Source of the DNA: Chryseobacterium vrystaatense
GTDB lineage: Bacteria; Bacteroidota; Bacteroidia; Flavobacteriales; Weeksellaceae
DNA length: 64,000 bases
NCBI RefSeq assembly: GCF_000737765.1
Contig: NZ_JPRI01000009.1
Span: 1-64,000, forward strand
Direction of reading: 5' to 3'
The notes under the pieces are model-generated. The model made no database searches and was not told the DNA's origin. It saw only the letters and a list, made by a program, of their open reading frames with translations. Shown here piece after piece: positions 8,329 through 16,542 of the stretch; positions within the stretch are counted from its first letter, which is position 1, and the number at the start of each line of letters is the position of its first letter. Both the position numbers and the translations under genes were made by a program.

Positions 8329-8336
8329 TAGTTTTG
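8329..8336 (+). promoter_or_regulatory. -7 promoter element TAGTTTTG
   Basis: It matches TAnnTTTG 43 bases upstream of the GHL10 start codon. Confidence 0.5.
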
Positions 8337-8378
8337 CATTTTAATCTCCCAAAAATAAATTAAAAGTAGTTGCACACG

Positions 8379-9989
8379 ATGAGAATGAATATTATAAAGC
8401 TTACTGTTTTAACCGGAGTCTTTGCATCATATGCCAGTTGCTCCGTACAGAGCAATACCGTAAAAACAGCGACGACAAAAAGTACAACAAAGTCAAACAG
8501 CAATATATCAAAGCCTAAAGAGACTACAACCGCAGCAAAACCTGTAACAACAGTACCTCCCACTGATGAAAACTTCAGAACTGTTCTTCCGGAAGTCAAA
8601 AGAGAGTTTCGTGGTGCATGGATTGCAAGTGTAGCCAATATCAACTGGCCATCAAGAAATAATTTGACGGTTGATCAGCAGAAAGCAGAGGCAATAAGCA
8701 TGCTTGATATATTGAAAGACAATAACTTCAATGCAGCCATATTTCAGATAAGACCTTCAGCAGATGCGCTGTATACGAGTAATATAGAACCCTGGTCGTA
8801 TTTTCTGACCGGGCAGACGGGAACTGCTCCCTACCCGAATTATGATCCTCTTCAGTTTTGGATTGAGGAAGCCCATAAAAGAGGCTTGGAGTTACATGTC
8901 TGGCTAAATCCTTATAGAGCTCATCATTCAAACGGAGGTGCAGTAAACAGCCTTTCTATGGCAAACAAACTTTCCGATATTGTTGTTAAACTTAAGAACG
9001 GGATGTACTGGTTTGATCCGGCTAATCCTAAAACGCAAGGGCATGTTTCCAATGTCGTAAAAGATATTGTCAAAAGATATGACATCGATGCAATTCATTT
9101 CGATGACTATTTTTACCCATATGCAACCTATAACAGAGGAGCTGACTTTCCCGATAATGCAAGCTGGAACGAATATCTGAGAAGTGGGGGGACATTATCC
9201 AGAGCAGACTGGAGAAGAGACAGCGTCAATAAATTCGTTGAGAGAATCTATAAAGAAATCCATGCTGAGAAAAATTATGTAAGATTTGGAATTAGCCCGT
9301 TTGGAATCTGGAAACCAGGATATCCGGCAGGAATTGTAGGATCCTCTCAATATGACGAATTGTATGCGGATGCTAAATTATGGTTAAACAAAGGCTGGGT
9401 AGATTATTTTTCACCACAGCTTTACTGGCCGATTGATTCAAAAGGGCAGGGTTTTGAGGCACTATTAAACTGGTGGAAATCCGAAAATACCATGAACCGC
9501 CATTTATGGCCGGGACTTAACACGGTTGAGATCAAAGTATCAGACCGCCCAACGGAAATCAAAAATCAGATTGAAATTTCAAGACAGATCTTAAAGAATG
9601 ATGCCGGAGAAATTCACTGGAGTATTGCCGGACTTACAAAAAATCCTAATATGCTGCCTGTTCTGGTAAATGGTCCATACAGAGAAAAAGCATTAATTCC
9701 GAAAACACCATGGATCAAGACGGTTGCCTTGCAGACTCCCACGATATTTGTTGCAGATAATGGAACTTCTGCCAGAACCAGCTGGAGTAGCAAAAATATT
9801 GGAGATGTATTTCAATGGGTACTTTTCACCCAGTATAATGGAGTTTGGGAAACAGAAATCCTGACTTTGGATACCCTTTCAAAGGATATTCCGAAATTTA
9901 AAGACGGAAAAAGATTAAACGCAGTGGCTGTAAAAGCAGTGGATAGACTAGGAAATGAAAGTGATTATATGGCAAAGAAGGTAAAATAG
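8379..9989 (+). CDS. family 10 glycosylhydrolase-like (GHL10/DUF187) exported protein
   Basis: The start at 8379 (M-R-M-N-I-I-K) is preferred over the TTG at 8370. An N-terminal hydrophobic segment ends in S-Y-A-S-C, a possible though imperfect lipobox, and is followed by a Thr/Ser/Lys-rich linker. The catalytic-type domain starts at E-F-R-G-A-W-I-A-S-V and continues through N-F-N-A-A-I-F-Q-I-R-P, H-V-W-L-N-P-Y-R, I-H-F-D-D-Y-F-Y-P and Y-F-S-P-Q-L-Y-W. These blocks are typical of YngK-like DUF187 proteins, predicted TIM-barrel glycosidases probably acting on cell-wall glycans. The C-terminal ~100 residues look like a fibronectin-III-type domain. Confidence 0.82.
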   Translation: MRMNIIKLTVLTGVFASYASCSVQSNTVKTATTKSTTKSNSNISKPKETTTAAKPVTTVPPTDENFRTVLPEVKREFRGAWIASVANINWPSRNNLTVDQQKAEAISMLDILKDNNFNAAIFQIRPSADALYTSNIEPWSYFLTGQTGTAPYPNYDPLQFWIEEAHKRGLELHVWLNPYRAHHSNGGAVNSLSMANKLSDIVVKLKNGMYWFDPANPKTQGHVSNVVKDIVKRYDIDAIHFDDYFYPYATYNRGADFPDNASWNEYLRSGGTLSRADWRRDSVNKFVERIYKEIHAEKNYVRFGISPFGIWKPGYPAGIVGSSQYDELYADAKLWLNKGWVDYFSPQLYWPIDSKGQGFEALLNWWKSENTMNRHLWPGLNTVEIKVSDRPTEIKNQIEISRQILKNDAGEIHWSIAGLTKNPNMLPVLVNGPYREKALIPKTPWIKTVALQTPTIFVADNGTSARTSWSSKNIGDVFQWVLFTQYNGVWETEILTLDTLSKDIPKFKDGKRLNAVAVKAVDRLGNESDYMAKKVK

Positions 9990-10348
9990 GTGCTCAAAAT
10001 CTATTAATCTAAAAGTTTAATGTTCTTTTTTTTTTTGAATTTGACAATAAAAGAGGTTAAAGTTTGAGATAAAAGGATTGTGTGAGAGCCCATTTTATAA
10101 AAGATAAAATCTTTATAGTCTGAGAAAGTGCGAAGAATAAAAGAAATCGCAACTTTACATTTAGCAAAAAAAATAAAAAACAGTTCCCCAAAAGAACTGT
10201 TTTTATTTTAGAATAACTATAAATTACTTGCTTAATTTATTTATAATCAATATTTTGTAACTTGTATTTCCGGCAATGGAATGAAATGGGAAACTGTATC
10301 GGACTCATTTTTGCATGATTATTTGCGTAATCACAAAAATATACCATT
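9990..10348. other. intergenic region before ferritin
   Basis: No gene is seen. It contains a terminator-like hairpin (10176-10204). Near its end is a dyad TGATTA-TTTGCG-TAATCA (10316-10333), which could be a regulator site for the ferritin gene that starts 16 bases later. Confidence 0.5.
10176..10204. terminator. bidirectional terminator hairpin
   Basis: AAAAACAGTTC pairs with GAACTGTTTTT, with A- and T-tracts on both sides, about 190 bases after the GHL10 gene. Confidence 0.65.
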
Positions 10349-10900
10349 ATGAATACCAACAGACTTTCCCCAACTATTGAAAAAGCACTTAGCGACCAGA
10401 TGAACAAAGAAATCCATGCATCTCATGTTTTTCTATCGTATGGAATATGGGCAGATGACAAAGGATATCAGGGAATTGCCAATTTTCTTTACAGACATTC
10501 ACAGGAAGAAAGAAACCATTCCATTAAATTCATGGAATATTTTTTAAATAGAGGTGGAAAACCGAAAGTTGATACCATTCCGGCCCCTCCTGCCGATCCG
10601 GATTCTTTAACGGCCTGTTTTGACGGTGTCTTTAAGCATGAAGTAGATAATACAACAGCGATTTATAAAATTGTTGATATGTCGTTAGAAGAAAAAGACT
10701 GGGCAACCTGGAATTTCATGCAGTGGTTTGTTCAGGAACAGATCGAAGAAGAAACGCTGGCTGCCAACCTGATCGATAAACTGAAAATTGCAGGAGGAGA
10801 CAGAGCAACAGACGAATCTTTATTTACTTTAGATAAAACATTACAGGATGCCCCGAATGACGTTCCGCTGGCTCAGGATGCTACCGGAGACAACCCATAG
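10349..10900 (+). CDS. ftnA: ferritin, non-haem iron storage protein
   Basis: The 183-residue protein is a four-helix ferritin. E-I-H-A-S-H (residues 21-26) and S-Q-E-E-R-N-H-S (about 50-57) supply the ferroxidase Glu/His ligands, and Q-E-Q-I-E-E-E near 130 supplies the rest. Bacterial ferritins oxidise Fe(II) and store it as a mineral in a 24-subunit shell in the cytoplasm. The Pro/Asp/Gly-rich tail is slightly longer than in E. coli FtnA. Monocistronic, with a terminator after it. Confidence 0.93.
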   Translation: MNTNRLSPTIEKALSDQMNKEIHASHVFLSYGIWADDKGYQGIANFLYRHSQEERNHSIKFMEYFLNRGGKPKVDTIPAPPADPDSLTACFDGVFKHEVDNTTAIYKIVDMSLEEKDWATWNFMQWFVQEQIEEETLAANLIDKLKIAGGDRATDESLFTLDKTLQDAPNDVPLAQDATGDNP

Positions 10901-10926
10901 AAAGCAAATTGAAGAAAAGAAACATT

Positions 10927-10957
10927 AAAATCTGTCAGAATTCTGGCAGATTTTTTT
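10927..10957 (+). terminator. terminator of the ferritin gene
   Basis: AATCTGTCAGAA pairs with TTCTGGCAGATT (one G-T pair), followed by a T-tract. Confidence 0.8.
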
Positions 10958-10982
10958 ATTATGAATCTCCCTTTAAAATCAC

Positions 10983-10990
10983 TATCTTTG
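10983..10990 (+). promoter_or_regulatory. -7 promoter element TATCTTTG of ychF
   Basis: A perfect TAnnTTTG followed by CAGG; the leader to ATG 11096 is about 100 bases. Confidence 0.6.
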
Positions 10991-11095
10991 CAGGCTGAAA
11001 GTTCAATGGTCCCAGTTGATAAGAAACAAACTTAAAACATAAGACCTTGAACCCTGAAACAGTATCATTGAACATTAAACTTTGAATTTTACAAT

Positions 11096-12187
11096 ATGAA
11101 ATGTGGAATTGTAGGCCTTCCGAATGTAGGTAAATCAACTCTTTTTAACTGCTTAAGCAATGCTAAAGCGCAATCAGCTAACTATCCTTTCTGTACGATA
11201 GAACCGAACTTAGGAACGGTATCTGTACCGGATCAGAGACTGTTTGAACTTGAAAAATTAGTTAATCCTGAAAGAGTATTACCGGCGGTAGTTGAAATCG
11301 TTGACATTGCAGGTCTTGTAAAAGGGGCAAGCAAAGGAGAAGGATTAGGAAACCAGTTTCTGGCTAATATCAGGGAGTGTGAAGCAATTATCCATGTTTT
11401 AAGATGCTTTGATAATGGAAATATCATCCACGTTGAAGGTTCTGTAGATCCGATGAGAGATAAAGAAATTATCGACATCGAGCTACAGTTGAAGGACCTT
11501 GAAACAGTAGGAAAAGCTGTTGAAAAAGCTAAAAAATTCATCAAGTCAGGAAAGAAGGACGATATCCTGGTATATGAGACACTTCAAAACTTGGAGAAGT
11601 TTATTGAGGATGGAAAAAATGCAAGAGAATTCCCTGTAAATGATATGACACAGGCGATTATTGATGATATTCAGCTTTTAACCAAAAAGCCGGTTTTATA
11701 TGTTTGTAACGTAGACGAAAACTCTATCAAAAACGGAAACGAATGGATAGGAAAGATCGAAACGATGGCAAAAAATGAAGGAGCAGAGGTTGTCGTATTA
11801 GCCGCGCAGATTGAAGCAGACATCAATGAACTGGAAACATTTGAAGAAAGAGAAATCTTCCTTGAAGAATTAGGTCTTGAAGAACCTGGAGTAAACCGTT
11901 TGATCAGAAAAGCATACGATTTATTGAAACTTCAGACATACTTTACTGCCGGAGTCAAAGAAGTTAGAGCATGGACTATCGGACAGGGATGGACAGCTCC
12001 ACAGGCAGCTGGTGTGATTCATACAGACTTTGAGAAAGGATTCATCCGTGCAGAAGTAATCAAGTATAATGACTATGTTACTTACGGTTCTGAAGTGAAA
12101 ATAAAAGAAGCCGGAAAACTTTCTGTGGAAGGAAAAGAGTACATCGTTCAGGATGGAGACATCATGCACTTTAGATTCAACGTATAA
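11096..12187 (+). CDS. ychF: redox-regulated ATPase YchF (Obg-like)
   Basis: YchF is a universally conserved Obg-family P-loop protein that hydrolyses ATP rather than GTP and associates with ribosomes. The 363-residue protein has the P-loop G-L-P-N-V-G-K-S-T (residues 7-15) and D-I-A-G-L-V-K-G-A-S-K-G-E-G-L-G-N-Q-F-L in switch II. In place of the GTP-specific N-K-x-D it has N-V-D-E, the change that gives ATP specificity. A C-terminal TGS domain ends the protein (I-H-T-D-F-E-K-G-F-I-R-A-E-V). Length is normal. Confidence 0.97.
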   Translation: MKCGIVGLPNVGKSTLFNCLSNAKAQSANYPFCTIEPNLGTVSVPDQRLFELEKLVNPERVLPAVVEIVDIAGLVKGASKGEGLGNQFLANIRECEAIIHVLRCFDNGNIIHVEGSVDPMRDKEIIDIELQLKDLETVGKAVEKAKKFIKSGKKDDILVYETLQNLEKFIEDGKNAREFPVNDMTQAIIDDIQLLTKKPVLYVCNVDENSIKNGNEWIGKIETMAKNEGAEVVVLAAQIEADINELETFEEREIFLEELGLEEPGVNRLIRKAYDLLKLQTYFTAGVKEVRAWTIGQGWTAPQAAGVIHTDFEKGFIRAEVIKYNDYVTYGSEVKIKEAGKLSVEGKEYIVQDGDIMHFRFNV

Positions 12188-12212
12188 GAATATATTAAAG
12201 TTAGTTATAAAG

Positions 12213-12247
12213 AAAAACGCTTCAGGGTACTCTCTGGAGCGTTTTTT
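12213..12247 (+). terminator. terminator of ychF
   Basis: AAACGCTTCAG pairs with CTGGAGCGTTT, followed by a T-tract. Confidence 0.8.
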
Positions 12248-12271
12248 GTATACGACTTTCAAATTTGCTAT

Positions 12272-13348
12272 ATGAAATATGTATATCTGTTGATATTTAC
12301 TTTATTGATTTCCTGTTCAAAAAATACAGAAGAAAAATGCTTCCTTACAGACAATGTATTTGAAAGCTATGTGGAAAAAAAGTCTTATTCCGTGAAACAA
12401 ATTCTTAGTGATAAACCTGATTATCTCGAAATCAGAGATATGAAAGAATACAGAACATTTAAAAAAGACAGTACTGAAGCGCACACTTATGATGAAACTG
12501 CACAAAGTGAAAAAAAGTGGAAGGCTCACGCCGAAGAATTTAAAATGTTTCAGGAAAAATTTTCAGATCAGTTTGAATTTTCTGATAAACAGCAGGCAAA
12601 CAATATCCTGTATGCTCTGGGCAGAAACAATTTAGGGTATTGGTTGTTGAAAATCGAGGATAATAAACCGTTTGCTTATTTTTTGGGAATAAGTTTCAGT
12701 CATTATTATATTAATAAAATTCAGGATAACCCTATAATAAAAAACGACTTTTTTCAGGTTGAAGGAAGCTTGGTGAAAATTGTAAAAGTTCCGGGACTTC
12801 CCGGATATGATGATTATTCAGCTATTGAAGACGGGAAGCTATTCAAAATCAGTTTAAAAGATTTAATGAAAGATTCTGATCATGATGGTTATAACGATAT
12901 ATTTGAAAGCAGCTTTGGCCTCAATCCAAACAGTAAAGATACAGATAGGGATGGTATAAACGATTTTGATGATTTGAATCCTATGTATAAGTCGGAGAAA
13001 AACAAGTTTACCCAACTGTATGAAATGCTATTGCCAAATTACCAGGAGAGCCTTAATTTTAAGAAGCTTCACTATTTTTTTGAAGTTTATAAGAGTGATT
13101 GTGATTATTTTCACCAGATCGATCCTGAATCCAGAGTCTTATTTGCCCCTGAAAATGAGAGGAAGCAGACCTATTACATTCAAATGACAGATGTAATAGG
13201 AGAAAGCATTTCAAAAATAAAAAAGGATAATAAAGATCCTGATCAATTTTATATTTATAAGGCTGGGAGCAGTTACACCAATGATTATTCTGTACAATAT
13301 AAAAATGGTAAATGGCTGATAAAGATCGTTGGACAAACGGTTATTTAG
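12272..13348 (+). CDS. lipoprotein with thrombospondin type 3 calcium-binding repeats
   Basis: The 358-residue protein has a short lipoprotein signal with the Cys at residue 15 (L-L-I-S-C). Residues 201-237 hold two tandem Asp-rich units, D-S-D-H-D-G-Y-N-D and D-T-D-R-D-G-I-N-D-F-D-D, with the D-x-D-x-D-G pattern of TSP3/dockerin-like calcium loops and the G-L-N-P spacer common in Bacteroidota surface proteins. The flanking domains are not recognised. It ends convergently with the Cys-rich peptide cluster, about 80 bases away. Confidence 0.7.
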   Translation: MKYVYLLIFTLLISCSKNTEEKCFLTDNVFESYVEKKSYSVKQILSDKPDYLEIRDMKEYRTFKKDSTEAHTYDETAQSEKKWKAHAEEFKMFQEKFSDQFEFSDKQQANNILYALGRNNLGYWLLKIEDNKPFAYFLGISFSHYYINKIQDNPIIKNDFFQVEGSLVKIVKVPGLPGYDDYSAIEDGKLFKISLKDLMKDSDHDGYNDIFESSFGLNPNSKDTDRDGINDFDDLNPMYKSEKNKFTQLYEMLLPNYQESLNFKKLHYFFEVYKSDCDYFHQIDPESRVLFAPENERKQTYYIQMTDVIGESISKIKKDNKDPDQFYIYKAGSSYTNDYSVQYKNGKWLIKIVGQTVI

Positions 13349-13373
13349 AACAATCGTTAATACTCCTGAAAAT

Positions 13374-13399
13374 AGAAACCGCCTGGAAGAGCGGTTTCT
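13374..13399. terminator. stem-loop between convergent genes
   Basis: AGAAACCGC pairs perfectly with GCGGTTTCT around an eight-base loop. It lies between the lipoprotein gene and the peptide operon. There is no strong T-tract directly adjacent, so its role as terminator is likely but not certain. Confidence 0.5.
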
Positions 13400-13430
13400 G
13401 AAAGTAGTATTTTTACTGCTTTATCAGGTA

Positions 13431-13631
13431 TTAATCTATGAGTTCAGGGCGTGGCCTGCATTCTTCCTGAGCACAGCCTACATCGATTTTAATACAAACT
13501 CCTGCCGGAATCTGTTCGCATGGATGACCCATCATACACGGGCCTGCATAACAGTCGAGTCTGCCTCCAAGAATGGTCTTTAATTCTTTTTTGTTCAACT
13601 TTTTTCCAGTAATTAATTTTTGATTTTTCAT
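13431..13631 (-). CDS. GG-leader Cys-rich peptide 1 (putative secreted natural product precursor)
   Basis: The 66-residue peptide begins M-K-N-Q-K-L-I-T-G-K-K-L-N-K-K-E-L-K-T-I and then a double-Gly site (G-G), the Bacteroidota GG-leader pattern cleaved by C39-peptidase exporters. The 43-residue core has six Cys spaced x4, x5, x7, x6, x4 and ends C-R-P-R-P-E-L-I-D. It is the last of three genes in a minus-strand run (19 bases after the next peptide). The product may be a bacteriocin-like or signalling peptide with disulfides or thioethers; no modification enzyme is nearby. Function is not known. Confidence 0.8.
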   Translation of the reverse strand: MKNQKLITGKKLNKKELKTILGGRLDCYAGPCMMGHPCEQIPAGVCIKIDVGCAQEECRPRPELID

Positions 13632-13650
13632 GGAATTAGATTTTTATGAT

Positions 13651-13866
13651 TTATACTAATGACGATAGTTTTCCGTTGTAGTCCGGTCTACATTCTGCCT
13701 GGGCGCAGTTTTTGGAAATTTTAGTACATGTCCCAAAAGGGATCTGTTCGCAGGGAGGGTTTGTACACAGAGTTTCCTGCGTCATACAGTTGAGCTTACC
13801 TCCAGCAATAGTCCTTAGCTCTTTTTTGCTGAGTTTTTTTCCGCTCTTTAATAGTATATTTTTCAT
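13651..13866 (-). CDS. GG-leader Cys-rich peptide 2
   Basis: The start at 13866 is chosen because it aligns the leader M-K-N-I-L-L-K-S-G-K-K-L-S-K-K-E-L with its paralogs; the frame is open 42 bases further upstream. After I-A-G-G the core has six Cys with spacing x6, x4, x7, x6, x4, sharing C-E-Q-I-P-x-G-x-C with peptide 1 and the C-A-Q-x-E-C-R-P end. The 71-residue product carries an extra tail (D-Y-N-G-K-L-S-S-L-V). It is the middle gene of the run, 17 bases after peptide 3. Confidence 0.8.
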   Translation of the reverse strand: MKNILLKSGKKLSKKELRTIAGGKLNCMTQETLCTNPPCEQIPFGTCTKISKNCAQAECRPDYNGKLSSLV

Positions 13867-13883
13867 TAATGTAAATTTTGGAT

Positions 13884-14081
13884 TTAAACCAGAGGTTGTG
13901 GTCTGCACTCTTTTTGTGCGCAGGCTTTAGAGATGATAGTACATCCGTATGGATCTGAAGAAGGCTCACATACTGGAGTTGGGCAGAGAACCGGCTGTAC
14001 ACAGTTCAGCATACCTCCAGCGATAGTTTTCAATTCTTTTTTGCTTAATTTTTTCCCGCTTTGTAAGAATAGGTTTTTCAT
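13884..14081 (-). CDS. GG-leader Cys-rich peptide 3
   Basis: This 65-residue peptide is first in the three-gene run. The leader is M-K-N-L-F-L-Q-S-G-K-K-L-S-K-K-E-L-K-T-I followed by A-G-G. The core has six Cys spaced x5, x4, x8, x6, x4 and ends C-A-Q-K-E-C-R-P-Q-P-L-V. A promoter-like TACTTTAG (minus strand) lies about 35 bases upstream and overlaps a TTAGTTTAACTAA dyad at 14101-14113. Confidence 0.8.
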   Translation of the reverse strand: MKNLFLQSGKKLSKKELKTIAGGMLNCVQPVLCPTPVCEPSSDPYGCTIISKACAQKECRPQPLV

Positions 14082-14100
14082 TGTTTTGATTTTTAATAAG

Positions 14101-14113
14101 TTAGTTTAACTAA
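14101..14113. promoter_or_regulatory. palindrome TTAGTTTAACTAA before peptide 3
   Basis: A perfect 6-1-6 dyad that overlaps the minus-strand -7-like TACTTTAG. The same dyad with a different centre base occurs before peptide 4, so it may be a shared operator or an extended promoter element. Confidence 0.5.
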
Positions 14114-14228
14114 AGTAGAGAAAATAATTGATATTATATCACTTTGTGTTGATAAAAATTAAAATAAACAACGAAAATGCTTTTAAAATATGAATTCTGT
14201 AATGACATCAATTTTGGATTTAGACCAC

Positions 14229-14260
14229 AAAAAAATACCATTCCTTATGGGAATGGCATT
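14229..14260 (-). terminator. terminator of peptide 4
   Basis: Read on the minus strand, GCCATTCC pairs with GGAATGGT, followed by a T-tract (A-run on the plus strand at 14229-14235). Confidence 0.75.
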
Positions 14261-14272
14261 TCATTTTTAAAG

Positions 14273-14434
14273 TTAGTCCAGTATAGACGGACGGCATTGA
14301 GGATCGGCGCAGCCTTTTGAAAAGATTCTGCATTGGTTGGTTTTTGGGTCGAGACACATCATTAAACCACCGGTAATGGTCCGTAATTCTTTCTTGTTTA
14401 ATTTTTTACCTTTTTCTAAATTTTGATTTTTCAT
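14273..14434 (-). CDS. GG-leader Cys-rich peptide 4 (short form)
   Basis: The start at 14434 aligns the leader M-K-N-Q-N-L-E-K-G-K-K-L-N-K-K-E-L-R-T-I with its paralogs. After T-G-G the core is only 30 residues with four Cys (x7, x6, x4), lacking the first Cys pair, yet it keeps the C-x6-C-A-x3-C-R-P end. Unlike the other three it has its own upstream dyad and its own terminator, so it is a separate transcription unit. Confidence 0.78.
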   Translation of the reverse strand: MKNQNLEKGKKLNKKELRTITGGLMMCLDPKTNQCRIFSKGCADPQCRPSILD

Positions 14435-14453
14435 AATGATATATGGTTGATGT

Positions 14454-14466
14454 TTAGTTGAACTAA
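14454..14466. promoter_or_regulatory. palindrome TTAGTTGAACTAA before peptide 4
   Basis: The 6-1-6 dyad matches the one at 14101-14113 at 12 of 13 positions and likewise overlaps a minus-strand TA-CC-TTAG box. It lies 20 bases upstream of the peptide 4 start codon. Confidence 0.5.
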
Positions 14467-14539
14467 GGTATAAAAAATAAGAGCTGCATATCATTTTAAA
14501 ATTTCCATTTTATTTCATTTTCTGAAAACACTAACTTCG

Positions 14540-14547
14540 TATATTTG
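14540..14547 (+). promoter_or_regulatory. -7 promoter element TATATTTG
   Basis: It lies 20 bases before the AraC-family gene and gives a short leader. Confidence 0.5.
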
Positions 14548-14567
14548 AATTTTACAAATCGTCAGTT

Positions 14568-15506
14568 ATGGAAAAGATTGCTCATGCTTCCCTTGAAGAT
14601 TTTTATAAAGAGATGACTGCCAAGCTGGGAAAAGATCTGGAAAGTATTTTTCCGAAAGGACTGCATAAGGATATTGGACACTTTAATGTATTTGATATCC
14701 GACAGACGATCGAAAAGGTGAAGATGACTTCAGAAATGCCTTACAACAGGAGAAAGTACTATAAGATCAGTCTTATCAGAGGTCGGAACAGGGCAGAATA
14801 TGCCGATAAAATTATCGCGATTAAAAAAAATGCCTTACTCTTTGCTACTCCCAAAGTTCCTTATCACTGGATTCCTGAAGATCCCGATCAATCAGGAAGT
14901 TTTTGTGTATTTACTGAAGATTTTTTTATTAAAGCACAGTCCCGGTTTTCATTGGAAGAGCTGCCGATATTTCAGCCCGGAAATATTCCGTTGTTTGAAA
15001 TTGAAGATGACCTGGCTGACGAAATAGAAGGTCTGTTTACGAAGATAAAAAAAGAAATAGCTTCCGATTACGTTTTCAAATATGACCTGATCAGAAACTA
15101 TGTTCTGGAGCTGGTTCATTACGGACAGAAATTACAGCCTGCTGCAAAACTTTCTGCTTCAAATGATGCTTCATTAAGGGTCGTTTCATTATTCATAGAA
15201 CTTTTGGAAAGGCAGTTTCCAATAGAATCTTCAGAGCAGAGGTTGCAGCTGAAAACAGCGAAAGATTATGCTGACCGCCTTGCTGTTCATGTCAATTATT
15301 TAAATAAAAAGCTAAAGGAAAGTACCGGTAAAACAACCACCGAATTTATTGCCGACCGTATGATTCAGGAAGCAAAGATTTTGTTAAGACAGACAAAATG
15401 GAACGTTTCTGAGGTTTCCTATGCATTAGGGTTCGAGGAAATAGCTCATTTTTCCAACTTTTTCAAAAGGAAAACATCATTTACCCCGATGGAATTCCGT
15501 TCATGA
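14568..15506 (+). CDS. AraC-family transcriptional regulator
   Basis: The 312-residue protein has an N-terminal cupin-like sensor region and a C-terminal AraC DNA-binding domain (about residues 210-312): Y-A-D-R-L-A-V-H-V-N-Y-L-N-K-K-L-K, then the second helix-turn-helix with V-S-E-V-S-Y-A-L-G-F-E and F-S-N-F-F-K-R-K-T. It lies 98 bases upstream of a co-directional short-chain dehydrogenase, a common regulator/target layout. It is also divergent from the peptide 4 gene and could act there. Confidence 0.88.
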   Translation: MEKIAHASLEDFYKEMTAKLGKDLESIFPKGLHKDIGHFNVFDIRQTIEKVKMTSEMPYNRRKYYKISLIRGRNRAEYADKIIAIKKNALLFATPKVPYHWIPEDPDQSGSFCVFTEDFFIKAQSRFSLEELPIFQPGNIPLFEIEDDLADEIEGLFTKIKKEIASDYVFKYDLIRNYVLELVHYGQKLQPAAKLSASNDASLRVVSLFIELLERQFPIESSEQRLQLKTAKDYADRLAVHVNYLNKKLKESTGKTTTEFIADRMIQEAKILLRQTKWNVSEVSYALGFEEIAHFSNFFKRKTSFTPMEFRS

Positions 15507-15604
15507 TTTGAATTGTGCAAATTTCAGATTGATTCGGGCAACTGCTCTCACGGGAGAATTTTCCAACTTTGTACCATTAAATATTTAAAATAATAATATA
15601 AAAG

Positions 15605-16369
15605 ATGAATACAAAAACAAAAATAGCACTGGTAACCGGCGGAAGTCGCGGACTTGGAAAAAATTCGGCCCTTAAGATCGCTCAAAAAGGACTTGATGTC
15701 ATTATTACTTATAAGAGCAGCAAAGAAGAGGCTGATGCTGTAGTCAGTGAAATAAAGGCCATTGGTCAGAATGCTTTTGCTTACCAATTGGATACCAGAG
15801 ATGTGAAAAGCTTTGATGCATTTGTAAAAAACATCACCGATCATCTGGAAAGTGAAAGAGGAAGTTCGAATATCGATTTTCTTATCAACAATGCCGGAAC
15901 AGCTTTATATGCTCCTATTGCAGAAACGACAGAAGAACAGCTGGATGATATCGTGAATGTTCATTTTAAAGGAGTTTTCTTTCTGACTCAGAAAATGCTT
16001 CCATTCATCAATAACGGTGGTGGAATTGTTAATATTTCTTCAGGTCTTGCCAGATTTGCCTTACCGGGTTCTTCCGTTTATGGCTCCATGAAAGGCGGTG
16101 TAGAAATGCTTACAAAATATATGGCAAAAGAACTTGGGGCTCGTAAAATCAAAGCCAACGTTATTGCACCTGGAGCTATCGAAACCGATTTCGGAGGGGG
16201 AAGAACCAGAGATGATGAAAATGTCAACTCAATGATTTCCAGTATTACGGCACTTGGAAGAGCCGGACTTCCGGATGATATCGGAGGGGTAGTGGCTTTC
16301 CTGTGTACAGAAGATGCAGGATGGATTACAGGTCAGAGAATAGAAGCTTCCGGAGGAATGTTTTTATAG
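15605..16369 (+). CDS. short-chain dehydrogenase/reductase (SDR)
   Basis: The 254-residue protein is a classical SDR: the Rossmann motif G-G-S-R-G-L-G-K near residue 12, N-N-A-G, the catalytic Ser in N-I-S-S-G-L, and the Y-x-x-x-K pair (Y-G-S-M-K). The end G-Q-R-I-E-A-S-G-G resembles 3-oxoacyl-ACP-reductase-like members. These enzymes interconvert alcohols and ketones with NAD(P)H; the substrate is unknown. It is probably controlled by the AraC regulator just upstream. Confidence 0.88.
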   Translation: MNTKTKIALVTGGSRGLGKNSALKIAQKGLDVIITYKSSKEEADAVVSEIKAIGQNAFAYQLDTRDVKSFDAFVKNITDHLESERGSSNIDFLINNAGTALYAPIAETTEEQLDDIVNVHFKGVFFLTQKMLPFINNGGGIVNISSGLARFALPGSSVYGSMKGGVEMLTKYMAKELGARKIKANVIAPGAIETDFGGGRTRDDENVNSMISSITALGRAGLPDDIGGVVAFLCTEDAGWITGQRIEASGGMFL

Positions 16370-16392
16370 AATAAGCTTCAATAAAAAAATAC

Positions 16393-16424
16393 AACCAGTT
16401 CAAACAATGGACTGGTTCTTTTTT
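16393..16424 (+). terminator. terminator of the SDR gene
   Basis: AACCAGT pairs with ACTGGTT, followed by CTTTTTT. Confidence 0.7.
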
Positions 16425-16542
16425 AGAGATACTTTACTATTTGTTGTTCTGGAATATCTCAGAGTTTAATTGGCTGTATTTGCCAATCAATGATCATCGA
16501 ATCAGCTTCCTTTTTTACCTATCTTTAATATCCAGAAAGTTC

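Noticed and set aside
16441..16542. N-terminal extension of cardiolipin synthase from TTG 16441
   Set aside because: The extension precedes the normal membrane-segment start and has no family counterpart; ATG 16543 is more likely.
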